Of a stretch of 64,000 nucleotides of DNA, positions 55,599 through 64,000 are shown piece after piece. The stretch spans positions 1,396,001-1,460,000 of the forward strand of contig NZ_BRXR01000001.1 of NCBI RefSeq assembly GCF_026012015.1, read 5' to 3'. The notes beneath the pieces were generated by a model. That model saw nothing but the letters and a program-made list of their open reading frames with translations, did not search any database and had not been told where the DNA came from. Positions within the stretch are counted from its first letter, which is position 1. Every line of letters begins with the position of its first letter. The position numbers were made by a program, and so were the translations under genes. This stretch comes from Clostridium omnivorum. GTDB taxonomy: Bacteria > Bacillota > Clostridia > Clostridiales > Clostridiaceae.

Positions 55599-57326
55599 AT
55601 GAGTAAATCTTTAAATTACATCAATAATACTCTTCAGAAAAAAATCTCAAAGAATATTGAATGCAGGGAATGGCATTCATCCATTATACTTGAAGGCATG
55701 GTTGCTACTTGGGATGATGCTATAAAAGCAGGTAAATTTTCTGCAAAGCATGGGTATAAGGGAGTGGTAAACAGATTAGAAGTATCAAATTTATTACTTC
55801 CTAAAGTTAAAGAACCATTGATAAAAGATAATTATCTGGAAGGAAAAAAAGTTGATGTACTTATTATCGGTGGTGGTATAATTGGTGCCTCTATTGCTAG
55901 AGAACTTTCAAAATGGGATATATCTATACTCCTACTTGAAAAAGAAGAAGACCTGGCAATGCAGACTTCCTCTAGAAATGATGGTATGATTCATCCTGGC
56001 ATAGAGCCAAAACCCGGATCAAAACGTTCAAAATTTAATGTTAAAGGCAATGCTATGTACACGAAAATAGCTGAGGAGCTTAATGTTCCAATTAACCGCC
56101 TTGGTTCAAATATATTATTTGATAAAAAGTGGGTTAAGCTCTTGAGTCCAGTAATTATGTCTAGAGCAAAGAATGTAGGCGTTCCAGGTGTCCAATTTCT
56201 ATCAAAGAAAGAAGTTATGTGTCTTGAAAAAAATATAACCAATAATATTGAAGGTGCTGTTCATTTTAATTCTACTGCAGTTACTTCTCCTTATAAAATG
56301 ACTTTAGCTTATGCTGAAAATGCTGTAATGAATGGTGCTGAGGTGTGTTTAAATACGATAGTGAAGGCTATGCACATGGAAAACCAGAATATTATAAAGG
56401 TGATGACCAATAGAGGAACCATTTATCCTAAGATAGTTGTAAATGCATCAGGAGTTTTTTCAGATTCTATTGCTAATATGGCTGGAGATCAATTTTTTAC
56501 TATTCATCCTAGAAAAGGTGAGATTGTGTTCCTTGATAAAAAAAAGGGTCATCTTATTAATTCCGTAATTGCAATGCCCACACTGACCCTTGCTAAAACT
56601 GACACCAAAGGAGGCGGCGTTGTAAAGACCATTGACGGCAACATTCTTTTAGGTCCTGACGCTTACGAACAGCCGTATAAAGAAGATTTTAGCACTAATA
56701 AAAGAAATATTGATAATATATTAAATAAATTTTTACCGCTTGTTAATGGACTAAGCCGCTCTGATGTAATAACCTACTGTTCAGGAACGAGAGCTGCCAC
56801 CTACGAGGAGGATTTTATAATAGAAAAATCCGAATACGTGAAAAATCTAATTCATGCTGCCGGAATTCAATCACCTGGCTTTGCCTCAGCTCCTGCTATA
56901 GCTGAGGAGATTGAAAGATTAACTTGTGAAACTCTAGCCAAAACTATGGAAGTAAAACCAAAAGAGCACTGGAATCCAATTAGAAAGAGCATTCCAGACT
57001 TATCTTCCATGAGCTTTGAAGAAAGAAGCAAGATAATTAAAAACAATCCAAGCTTTGGTGAAATTATTTGCAGATGTGAGGAAATTAGCAAGGGTGAAAT
57101 AATATCCGCTATAAATTCACCTATTCCAGCTACTACTGTAGATGGAATAAAGCGAAGAGTGAGGGCCGGTATGGGACGCTGCCAAGGTGGCTTTTGCCTG
57201 CCTCTAGTTATGAATATTATTCATGAAGAAAGTGGAAAGGAAATGACTGAAATTACTAAGCTAGGCGGAAAATCAAATATACTCTTGAAAGAAACAAAAG
57301 CTGATGAAGCATATCTTAAGGAGTGA
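55599..57326 (+). CDS. GlpA-like FAD-dependent dehydrogenase with N-terminal BON-like extension
   Basis: 575-aa flavoprotein of the glycerol-3-phosphate dehydrogenase (GlpA) family. Residues ~1-80 form an extra domain whose MVATWDDAIKAG...GYKGVVNRL resembles a BON-like fold. The FAD Rossmann motif GGGIIGASIA lies near 91. A C-terminal BFD-like region has CRC and CQGGFC, four Cys fit for [2Fe-2S]. AAGGAG precedes the ATG. It leads an operon with a second FAD enzyme, DUF1667 and an FGGY kinase, pointing to oxidation of a phosphorylated polyol. Confidence 0.87.
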   Translation: MSKSLNYINNTLQKKISKNIECREWHSSIILEGMVATWDDAIKAGKFSAKHGYKGVVNRLEVSNLLLPKVKEPLIKDNYLEGKKVDVLIIGGGIIGASIARELSKWDISILLLEKEEDLAMQTSSRNDGMIHPGIEPKPGSKRSKFNVKGNAMYTKIAEELNVPINRLGSNILFDKKWVKLLSPVIMSRAKNVGVPGVQFLSKKEVMCLEKNITNNIEGAVHFNSTAVTSPYKMTLAYAENAVMNGAEVCLNTIVKAMHMENQNIIKVMTNRGTIYPKIVVNASGVFSDSIANMAGDQFFTIHPRKGEIVFLDKKKGHLINSVIAMPTLTLAKTDTKGGGVVKTIDGNILLGPDAYEQPYKEDFSTNKRNIDNILNKFLPLVNGLSRSDVITYCSGTRAATYEEDFIIEKSEYVKNLIHAAGIQSPGFASAPAIAEEIERLTCETLAKTMEVKPKEHWNPIRKSIPDLSSMSFEERSKIIKNNPSFGEIICRCEEISKGEIISAINSPIPATTVDGIKRRVRAGMGRCQGGFCLPLVMNIIHEESGKEMTEITKLGGKSNILLKETKADEAYLKE

Positions 57327-57330
57327 GTTT

Positions 57331-58584
57331 ATGGAATGCTATGATGTCTTGGTAATAGGCGGAGGACCTGCAGGGCTTGCTGCAGCATTATCAGCAAAAG
57401 AAAATGGTGCAAGTACTCTTATAGTTGAAAGAGAAGCCCACCCAGGTGGAATACTTAAGCAATGTATTCACGATGGCTTTGGCCTAATTCAATTTAAAGA
57501 AAAGCTTTCTGGACCAGAATATGCAGAGAGATTTATTAAAATGGTAAAAGAGGCTGATATTAAAATACTCACTTCTACCTTTGTTATTAAAGTAGAAGAG
57601 GCTGAAAATAAATTTGTAGTTACCCTTGTAAATTCAGAGAGTGCAGTTTTTCAAATTTCAAGTAAAACCCTTGTTTTAGCTAACGGCTGTAGAGAAAGAA
57701 CCTCAAAGCAAATCTTTATAAATGGAACAAGGCCCGCAGGAATACTTACAGCTGGTACTGCACAATTTTTTGTAAATATAGCCGGTTATCTACCCTGTAA
57801 AAAATGTATTATACTTGGCAGTGGTGATATAGGTCTTATTATGGCTAGAAGACTTAAACTGGAAGGCGCCGAGGTACTAGGAGTATATGAAGCTAAGCCT
57901 TCACCTTCAGGCCTTACTAGAAATATTGTCCAATGCCTTAATGACTATTCTATTCCTCTCTATCTCTCTAAAACTATTACAAGAGTATTTGGAACGGATA
58001 GAATTGAAGCAGCTGAGATAGTTAGTTTAGATGAAAATATGAATCCTATTAAAGGCACTGAAGAGACAATTAAGTGTGATGGAATAATTTTATCCGTGGG
58101 TTTAATACCTGAAAATGAAATTTCGGAAGCCCTTGAAATTGCTTTAGACTCTAGTACTAAAGGGCCTTATGTTGATGAAAACTTTATGACACTAAAAGAA
58201 GGTGTTTTTTCCTGTGGAAATGTACTTCATGTAAATGACCTAGTAGATTACGTTTCTGAGAGCGGTAAATTGGCTGGTGCTAACGCTGCTAAATACTCAA
58301 AGGATAACCTTTCAAGAGAACTCATTCCTATTAAAGCTCCTAAAGATGACTTTCTTTATGTGGTTCCTCAATTTATTAATAAAACTGCAGATGGTGAAGT
58401 GGTAATTTACTTTAGATCAAAGGATATAAGAGAAAACACATCAGTAACCATAAAATGTGGAAGCAAAATCCTATACAATAAAAACTACCTGAAAATAAAA
58501 CCGCCTGAAATGGAAAGGATTAAATTAGACTTGTCTGGAGTAGACCTAAAAAATGAACAGTTCATCGAGTTAATTATGGCTTAA
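57331..58584 (+). CDS. NAD(P)/FAD-dependent oxidoreductase, GlpA/B partner type
   Basis: About 417-aa pyridine-nucleotide disulfide-oxidoreductase-like flavoprotein. FAD motif GGGPAGLAAA near residue 9, NAD motif LGSGDIGLIMA near 165, then a C-terminal beta domain. The start is ATG 57331 behind AAGGAGTGAG, four nt after the previous stop; the longer frame overlaps that gene. Likely passes electrons between the GlpA-like subunit and NAD. Confidence 0.87.
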   Translation: MECYDVLVIGGGPAGLAAALSAKENGASTLIVEREAHPGGILKQCIHDGFGLIQFKEKLSGPEYAERFIKMVKEADIKILTSTFVIKVEEAENKFVVTLVNSESAVFQISSKTLVLANGCRERTSKQIFINGTRPAGILTAGTAQFFVNIAGYLPCKKCIILGSGDIGLIMARRLKLEGAEVLGVYEAKPSPSGLTRNIVQCLNDYSIPLYLSKTITRVFGTDRIEAAEIVSLDENMNPIKGTEETIKCDGIILSVGLIPENEISEALEIALDSSTKGPYVDENFMTLKEGVFSCGNVLHVNDLVDYVSESGKLAGANAAKYSKDNLSRELIPIKAPKDDFLYVVPQFINKTADGEVVIYFRSKDIRENTSVTIKCGSKILYNKNYLKIKPPEMERIKLDLSGVDLKNEQFIELIMA

Positions 58585-58610
58585 TAGATTGTATATATGG
58601 AGGAATAGCA

Positions 58611-58985
58611 ATGCAAAATTTCACCTGTATTGTATGTCCTAATGGCTGCTCTCTTACTGTAGAAAAGTTAGAGAACACCTGGCATGTAAATGGGAACAAA
58701 TGCAAAAGGGGTATAGACTTTGCTATATCTGAGATTACTGATCCTAAGAGAAGCTTATGTACAACAGTAAAAACAACTTTTAAAAAGCTTCCTAGACTGC
58801 CTGTAAGGACTGATGGTGAAATACCACTAAAAGATGTTTTTGCAGCAATGCAGGTGCTTAATAAGATAAAAATAGAAAGACTTTATCACAGCGGGGAAGT
58901 TGTGGTTTCAAATATTCTTGATACTGGTGTGAATGTTATTTCCACCTCAGATATGTATTACTTTTTAGAGGAGGAATCATTGTGA
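58611..58985 (+). CDS. DUF1667 domain protein (small Cys-rich electron-transfer partner)
   Basis: 124-aa protein with CIVCPNGC near residue 5 and a further CKRG, a four-Cys set suited to a metal or Fe-S site. Family members almost always sit beside GlpA-like and FAD oxidoreductase genes, as here. GGAGG precedes the ATG, and the stop overlaps the kinase start (GTGA). Confidence 0.85.
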   Translation: MQNFTCIVCPNGCSLTVEKLENTWHVNGNKCKRGIDFAISEITDPKRSLCTTVKTTFKKLPRLPVRTDGEIPLKDVFAAMQVLNKIKIERLYHSGEVVVSNILDTGVNVISTSDMYYFLEEESL

Positions 58986-60538
58986 GGGAGGAGTTATTCC
59001 TTGTAATAGACTGCGGTACTCAAAGTGTAAGAGCAATTATTTTTGATACGAAGGGCAGCCTTATAGATAAAGTAAAGATAGAAATAGAGCCTTATTTTTC
59101 AAATTATCCAGGTTATGCAGAACAACATGCAGATATCTACTGGGAAAAACTCTGTGAAGCCTGTAAAAGCTTAAAAGAAAAACAAGCTGGAATTTGGAAC
59201 AGGATAATAGGAGTTAGTATAACTACCCTTAGGGATACTGGAATAAATATTGATGCACATGGAAATCCCTTAAGGCCTGCAATAATTTGGCTTGATCAGC
59301 GTATGGCCAAATGCAGCAAAAGTCTTCCTTTAAAAGACAATATGATGTTTTCGGCAATAGGTATGAATAGGGCAGTAGAGATTACAAGAAAAAAGAGTAA
59401 AGCTAATTGGATTAAGGAAAACCAACCAAAGCTCTGGAAAAAGACCTGTAAATATATGCTTTTATCTGGCTATCTCACCTTTAAGCTTACAGGATGTATG
59501 GTGGATTCTATAGCGAATCAAATAGGCCATATTCCCTTTGATTACAAAAATAAATGCTGGCCGGAACATGAAAGCAATTATAGATATTCTGTATTTGGAG
59601 TGGAAAGAGAAAAATTGCCTGAACTCGTAAGTCCAGGCGCTACTATAGGAAAAATATCAATGGAGGTATCTAATTTAACTGGCATAAATGAAGGAACTGC
59701 TGTTATTGCCTCCGGTTCCGATAAGGGCTGTGAAACACTTGGTGTTGGCTGTGTAGACACTAGCAGTGCTAGTCTAAGCTTTGGAACAACTGCTACTGTT
59801 CAAACAACCTCCCATAAGTATTTTGAGCCTCTAAAGTTCCTGCCCGCTTATCCATCTCTAATTCCAGACTGTTATAATCCAGAAGTTGAAATATTCCGCG
59901 GCTACTGGATGATTAGCTGGTTTAAAAAAGAGTTTGGCACAAGAGAAATGCTTGAAGCCTCTGAAAAAAATATACCTCCTGAAGTTTTACTAAATGAGAG
60001 ATTAAATGAAGTCCCCCCTGGTTCCTACGGTCTTATTCTTCAACCCTTTTGGGGACCTGGTCTAAAGATGCCTGAAGCTAAAGGAGCGATTATTGGCTTT
60101 GGTGATGTGCATACTAGAGCTCACATATATAGGGCAATTATTGAAGGAATAAACTATGCACTATTAGATGGTGTAGAAAAAATAGAAAAAAAGTCAAGCA
60201 CCCATGTGGAGAGAATAATGGTATCTGGCGGCGGCTCCCAAAGTGATGGAATATGCCAAATAACAGCGGATATGTTCAATAGACCTGTATATAGGGGGCA
60301 GACCTATGAGACTTCTGGCCTTGGCGCAGCAATAAATGGCTTTGTAGGTACAGGCATTTATAATTCTTACCAGGAGGCTGTTAAAAATATGGTCCATCAC
60401 TGCCATATTTTTGAACCCGATAAAGCTAATTCTGAAATATATAGAAAGCTCTATGAAAGAGTATACAAAAGGATATATCCAAAACTAAGTTCATTATATA
60501 CAGAAATACAGCAGATATTGAATTATCCTGAATTTTAA
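58982..60538 (+). CDS. FGGY-family carbohydrate kinase
   Basis: 518-aa sugar/polyol kinase. Phosphate-1 loop DCGTQSVRA near residue 10, substrate Asp region WLDQR, phosphate-2 SFGTTATVQT (about 260) and adenosine motif SGGGSQSD (about 415). GTG start 58982 overlaps the DUF1667 stop by 4 nt, with GAGGAGG upstream. Not a clear glycerol kinase; relatives include xylulokinase-like and YgcE-type kinases. The true substrate is unknown. Confidence 0.9.
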   Translation: MREELFLVIDCGTQSVRAIIFDTKGSLIDKVKIEIEPYFSNYPGYAEQHADIYWEKLCEACKSLKEKQAGIWNRIIGVSITTLRDTGINIDAHGNPLRPAIIWLDQRMAKCSKSLPLKDNMMFSAIGMNRAVEITRKKSKANWIKENQPKLWKKTCKYMLLSGYLTFKLTGCMVDSIANQIGHIPFDYKNKCWPEHESNYRYSVFGVEREKLPELVSPGATIGKISMEVSNLTGINEGTAVIASGSDKGCETLGVGCVDTSSASLSFGTTATVQTTSHKYFEPLKFLPAYPSLIPDCYNPEVEIFRGYWMISWFKKEFGTREMLEASEKNIPPEVLLNERLNEVPPGSYGLILQPFWGPGLKMPEAKGAIIGFGDVHTRAHIYRAIIEGINYALLDGVEKIEKKSSTHVERIMVSGGGSQSDGICQITADMFNRPVYRGQTYETSGLGAAINGFVGTGIYNSYQEAVKNMVHHCHIFEPDKANSEIYRKLYERVYKRIYPKLSSLYTEIQQILNYPEF

Positions 60539-60561
60539 TATTATAAATGGGGGATTTTATT

Positions 60562-62289
60562 ATGGGTAAAAAAGAAACTGAATATTGTCCTAAATGGTAT
60601 GAAGAAGCACCACCTGAAAATTCTTATAGATCTATATTAAAATGGGGAGATCCTAAAGAGTTTAAGCATCCAAATCAAGGGCTCTATAAATTAATGAAAA
60701 AGACTTTTAATATGACAGATGAGGATTTCAAAACCACTGAAAAAATGGGCTTGGAAAAAGTAGACTTTGATAGGAAGATTAACCTTTCAGAGCAGCAGAT
60801 AAATACCTTTAAAAATATAGTTGGAAATGAAAATGTAAAGAGTGACAACTATTCCAGGCTCCAAATAGCTTACGGTAAAACAATGCTTGACCTTATGAGG
60901 CTTAGAGAAGGAATAGTTGAAAATATCCCTGACCTTGTAATTCACCCGAGAAACAAAGAAGACATAATAAAAATAGTAAGCTTTTGTAATGAAGAAAAAA
61001 TTCCTGTCTATGTATACGGCGGAGGCTCCTCTGTTACCAGAGGCGTGGAATGCATTAACGGTGGAATTTCTCTAGATATGAGAGTACATATGAATAAAGT
61101 TATTGAATTTAATGAGACAAACCAAACTATTACTGTAGAAGCTGGCATGTCTGGTCCTGACCTAGAGAAGACTCTTAATAATGCAAAGAGCTTATTTAAT
61201 GCAAAGAGAGCCTATACTTGCGGCCACTTTCCTCAATCCTTTGAGTATTCCTGTGTAGGTGGCTGGGTTGTAACAAGAGGAGCAGGGCAAAACTCTACCT
61301 ACTTTGGAAAAATTGAAGATATAGTTGTCAGCCAGGAATATGTAACCCCTGCAGGCATTATAAAGACTGAAGCTTATCCTGCTCAGGCTACTGGCCCTTC
61401 CATTGATGAAATAATGATGGGGAGCGAAGGTGCCTTTGGAGTGCTTATTTCTGCTACCTTAAAGATATTTAGATATATGCCTGAAAATCAAAGGCGCTTC
61501 AGCTACATGTTTAAGACTTGGGACGAGGCTCTAGATGCTGCAAGAGAAATAATGCAGGGACAGTTTGGATATCCTTCTGTTTTTAGGCTTTCTGATCCTG
61601 AAGAAACTGATGTAATGATGAAGCTGTATGGTGTGGAAGGTACTGTCATAGACAAAGCTCTAAATGCAAAAGGATATAAATCCGGCGAAAGATGCATGTT
61701 TCTTGGTTTTACTGATGGAGAAAGTGCCTTTACAAAAGTAATCAAAAGAAATGTGCATAAAATCTGTAAAATCCATGGTGCTATGTATACCACTGGTTAT
61801 GTAACTAAGGGCTGGGAAAAAGGCCGGTTTAAAGATCCATATATGAGAGAAGATTTGCAGGACTACGGGTTAATGATTGATACTCTGGAATGCAGCGTAA
61901 CTTGGGATACCATGAAAGAGGTTCATGCAGGAGTAAGAAGCTACTGCAAGAGCAGGCCAAATACCATATGTATGACTCATATGTCCCACGTATACCCTCA
62001 AGGAGCTAACCTTTATTTTATCTTTATTGCAAAGATGAATACAATTGACGAATATCTTAATTATCAATACGGCATATTAGATAATATTCAAAAGTACGGA
62101 GCTGCAATGAGCCACCATCACGGCATTGGTAAAATGACAGCCCCTTGGCTTGAAGCTCAAATTGGCAAAAATCAAATGGATGTATTTAGATCACTAAAAA
62201 ATCACTTTGATCCTAATAACATTATGAACCCAGGTGGAACTCTTGGTTTAGATCTTAAAGCTGAAGACAAAAGATTTGTAAAAGAATAA
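60562..62289 (+). CDS. FAD-binding oxidase, alkyl-dihydroxyacetone-phosphate synthase-like
   Basis: About 575-aa flavoprotein of the VAO/PCMH family. FAD-binding PP-loop YGGGSSVTRG near residue 155, then GHFPQSFEYSCVGGWV, closely like the eukaryotic AGPS segment GHxPxSxEFSTVGGW. A C-terminal SHHHGIGK triple-His loop matches the AGPS catalytic histidines. The start is ATG 60562 behind GGGGGATT rather than 60547. Last gene of the kinase operon. It may make or break a bond at C1 of a phosphorylated ketose or polyol; ether-lipid synthesis is possible but unproven. Confidence 0.85.
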   Translation: MGKKETEYCPKWYEEAPPENSYRSILKWGDPKEFKHPNQGLYKLMKKTFNMTDEDFKTTEKMGLEKVDFDRKINLSEQQINTFKNIVGNENVKSDNYSRLQIAYGKTMLDLMRLREGIVENIPDLVIHPRNKEDIIKIVSFCNEEKIPVYVYGGGSSVTRGVECINGGISLDMRVHMNKVIEFNETNQTITVEAGMSGPDLEKTLNNAKSLFNAKRAYTCGHFPQSFEYSCVGGWVVTRGAGQNSTYFGKIEDIVVSQEYVTPAGIIKTEAYPAQATGPSIDEIMMGSEGAFGVLISATLKIFRYMPENQRRFSYMFKTWDEALDAAREIMQGQFGYPSVFRLSDPEETDVMMKLYGVEGTVIDKALNAKGYKSGERCMFLGFTDGESAFTKVIKRNVHKICKIHGAMYTTGYVTKGWEKGRFKDPYMREDLQDYGLMIDTLECSVTWDTMKEVHAGVRSYCKSRPNTICMTHMSHVYPQGANLYFIFIAKMNTIDEYLNYQYGILDNIQKYGAAMSHHHGIGKMTAPWLEAQIGKNQMDVFRSLKNHFDPNNIMNPGGTLGLDLKAEDKRFVKE

Positions 62290-62340
62290 TATAAATAACC
62301 TCTATGAATTCATTATATACTTACAAAAATCGTTAAACTA

Positions 62341-62383
62341 TAAAAGAATACTTCATACATTTAAAATATGAAGCATTCTTTTA
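62341..62383. terminator. Bidirectional terminator between convergent genes
   Basis: 9 bp plus 7 bp stem interrupted by one mismatch (62341-62357 with 62367-62383), A/T-rich on both sides, between convergent genes. Confidence 0.72.
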
Positions 62384-62385
62384 TA

Positions 62386-63324
62386 TTATTTAACTACTTT
62401 TATAGTTTTTACAACATTAGGTACATCCGCTTGAAGTTTTTTATAATCATTATACTCTTTATGCTCTGGTGGAAACCCTATATCTCTTGGCCCATCAACA
62501 ACGTAGGAAATTCCTTTTGCCACAATATTTTTTTGATTTCCTACTTTATATAAAGGTTCATCAGCATTAGGTACTTCCTTAGCTATGCAGAAAATTAGTC
62601 CTGACCCCTCCGGCACAGCTTCAGTGGGTTTGAAAAAAATATTTATACCTTCACTTGCTTCCTTAATAGTATACTTTCCACTCCAGCTTGCAGGTAAGGT
62701 AAAGGAAATGCCAAGCTTATTATTATTATAAATAAAATTTTGTTTGACCTCATTATTAGATTTTATCTCTTGAGTAGGGTTTTCTGTAGATGTTCCTTTT
62801 GTATTTGTATTTGCCGCAGGTACATCCTTGGAATTAGTTACAGGTGTATCTTTGGTGTTAGAAGCAGTTCCATTATTCTCATTTGAACCAGCAGGTGATG
62901 TGTTCTTCTCTACATTCGTATTAGTTTTTGGTACATCTTCAACATGTGGTCCGCCAATTATATCTAGGTTCTTGAATTGACTTATTGCTAGTGAAGATAA
63001 AAATATTATTGCAATAACTGCGGCTGCCCCTAAAGCATACTTAAAAGAATTTCTTTTCATATAAAAGCCTAACTTATTCATAAAACTCTTATTATACCTT
63101 TCCTTATCTATACTTTGTAATATTTCATATCTTGAGCTTGTAAAGCTATCATTCTGTGAAAAAGCCATACCATTTATTGCTTTATATGACCCGTACTCCA
63201 TCTCGTAGGCCATACTGCACTTTTCACATTTACTCATATGTTTTTCCATAGCTTCATTAACATCCTCTGATAGTTCACCAGCTATATAATCCTTTAATGA
63301 TTTTGAAAAAGTTCTGCAATTCAT
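62386..63324 (-). CDS. Membrane anti-sigma factor (zinc-finger) of the adjacent ECF sigma
   Basis: 312-aa single-pass protein. The cytoplasmic N-terminus holds a zf-HC2 motif (HMSKCEKC, about 28-35). One TM helix (about 93-112) leads to a long Thr/Asn/Ser-rich low-complexity linker (about 125-190) and an extracellular beta-type C-terminal domain. Starts on the ATGA overlap with the sigma stop. It should hold the ECF sigma at the membrane and release it on an unknown envelope signal. Confidence 0.87.
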   Translation of the reverse strand: MNCRTFSKSLKDYIAGELSEDVNEAMEKHMSKCEKCSMAYEMEYGSYKAINGMAFSQNDSFTSSRYEILQSIDKERYNKSFMNKLGFYMKRNSFKYALGAAAVIAIIFLSSLAISQFKNLDIIGGPHVEDVPKTNTNVEKNTSPAGSNENNGTASNTKDTPVTNSKDVPAANTNTKGTSTENPTQEIKSNNEVKQNFIYNNNKLGISFTLPASWSGKYTIKEASEGINIFFKPTEAVPEGSGLIFCIAKEVPNADEPLYKVGNQKNIVAKGISYVVDGPRDIGFPPEHKEYNDYKKLQADVPNVVKTIKVVK

Positions 63325-63872
63325 AAAGCTTTACACCTCTTTTCATCTAAATACTTATTATACTTATCCCAAAGTCTATAATATTTTGTTTTAACAGTAG
63401 ACACATTTACATTTAATATATCTGCTATATCGGAAAACTTCATGTCCTCATTTAAGCCTTTTAGTATAATAATTTGTCTAGTAATATCATCTAAACATTT
63501 TATGAAGTTTTCCAATTCCTCCTTGGTTTCTTTAAACTCAAAGTGCTGTTCAGGCATAGGCTCCTTAGATGAAATATCAAAGGCTTCCTCAATACTTAAC
63601 TTGATTATTCTTTTATTTCTTCTTATATAATCTATACTCTTATTTCTAGCAATCTGATAAATCCAGCTAGAAAGCTTGCTTTTTCCTCTATAAGTATAGA
63701 GTTTATTATATAATGTTATAAAAACATCTTGAGTTATATCCTTTGCTTCTTCTGGTTCTTTAACCATTGCTAAGATAAACCTGTATATTGAAGACTCATA
63801 TCTATAGATGATTTCATTAAAGCTGTTTATATTGCCATTCAATACACTTTTCACTAATTCCAAATCTTCCAC
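63321..63872 (-). CDS. ECF-family RNA polymerase sigma factor
   Basis: About 184 aa with sigma-2 (DITQDVFITLYNKL, then SKLSSWIYQIARN, about 50-85) and sigma-4 (MKFSDIADILNVNVSTVKTKYYR near the end). The start is uncertain: GTG 63872 follows AAGGATGG at a somewhat long distance; ATG 63887 and GTG 63905 are alternatives. Followed by its anti-sigma with a 4-nt overlap, and preceded by a matching ECF promoter, so autoregulation is likely. Confidence 0.9.
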   Translation of the reverse strand: MEDLELVKSVLNGNINSFNEIIYRYESSIYRFILAMVKEPEEAKDITQDVFITLYNKLYTYRGKSKLSSWIYQIARNKSIDYIRRNKRIIKLSIEEAFDISSKEPMPEQHFEFKETKEELENFIKCLDDITRQIIILKGLNEDMKFSDIADILNVNVSTVKTKYYRLWDKYNKYLDEKRCKAL

Positions 63873-63940
63873 TTCGCATAACACCATCCTTATCAAGCAA
63901 CACACAACAATTCATTATTTATGCTTCCCATTTCACTATA

Positions 63941-63969
63941 TAGACGAAGTAATATGTGGAAAAGTTTCA
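63941..63969 (-). promoter_or_regulatory. ECF-type (SigW-like) autoregulatory promoter
   Basis: Minus strand: -35 TGAAAC (63964-63969), 17-bp spacer, -10 CGTCTA (63941-63946). This TGAAAC/CGTC pattern is the known ECF signature, not a housekeeping promoter, and lies just upstream of the ECF sigma gene. Confidence 0.8.
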
Positions 63970-64000
63970 ATAATTTTATTATTTGTTAAAAAATATTAAA

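Overview
The window looks like chromosomal DNA from a low-GC, strictly anaerobic Firmicute of the Clostridium type. The evidence is the strong AT bias, AGGAGG-type ribosome sites on almost every gene, the ctsR-mcsA-mcsB-clpC operon, the FabT/FabK-type fatty-acid cluster, a sodium-pump decarboxylase with citrate lyase, and a c-di-GMP-I riboswitch. No phage, insertion sequence, CRISPR array, tRNA or rRNA was seen.

Layout. 1-9 kb: the end of a MecA-type penicillin-binding protein, the CtsR heat-shock/protein-quality operon with an exact CtsR operator, and two secreted cell-wall-type hydrolases. 9-12 kb: an aminopeptidase P and a GT-C-like membrane protein. 12-22 kb: a complete type II fatty-acid synthesis operon on the minus strand (fabT-fabH-acpP-fabK-fabD-fabG-fabF-accB-fabZ-accC-accD-accA), with no fabM or fabA. 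22-25.6 kb: cinA, a serine hydrolase and a pentapeptide-repeat protein. 25.6-30.4 kb: the most unusual stretch. It holds a candidate large structured RNA, a FabK-like flavoprotein (UfaA-like) whose promoter copies the tandem FabT-box architecture of the fabT promoter, and a c-di-GMP-I riboswitch with terminator in front of a KAS III-like protein lacking the usual His and Asn, followed by a chemoreceptor gene.

30.4-43.7 kb: citrate fermentation. citG and a GntR regulator, citDEFX, and a sodium-pumping oxaloacetate decarboxylase (oadA, separate biotin carrier, oadB, and a gamma subunit apparently split into two tiny genes), then a GltD-like oxidoreductase. A hybrid sensor kinase and a divergent OmpR-type regulator lie upstream. 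43.8-54.5 kb: small independent units: AbrB-type membrane protein with LysR, ogt/alkA DNA repair, TetR with TauE, an alpha-amylase with a MalR-like palindrome, a cyclase-family hydrolase, an MFS exporter behind a terminator leader, a CPBP protease and coaD with an odd repeated leader. 54.7-62.3 kb: a GntR-controlled catabolic operon with a GlpA-like dehydrogenase, a second FAD oxidoreductase, DUF1667, an FGGY kinase and an alkyl-DHAP-synthase-like flavoprotein. 62.4-64 kb: an ECF sigma/anti-sigma pair with its own ECF-type promoter.

How it fits together: saturated fatty-acid synthesis and a probable unsaturated-fatty-acid branch enzyme appear to share one repressor (FabT). A second fatty-acid-like gene and a chemoreceptor are placed under c-di-GMP. 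Citrate is cleaved by citrate lyase, and the oxaloacetate is decarboxylated with sodium export.
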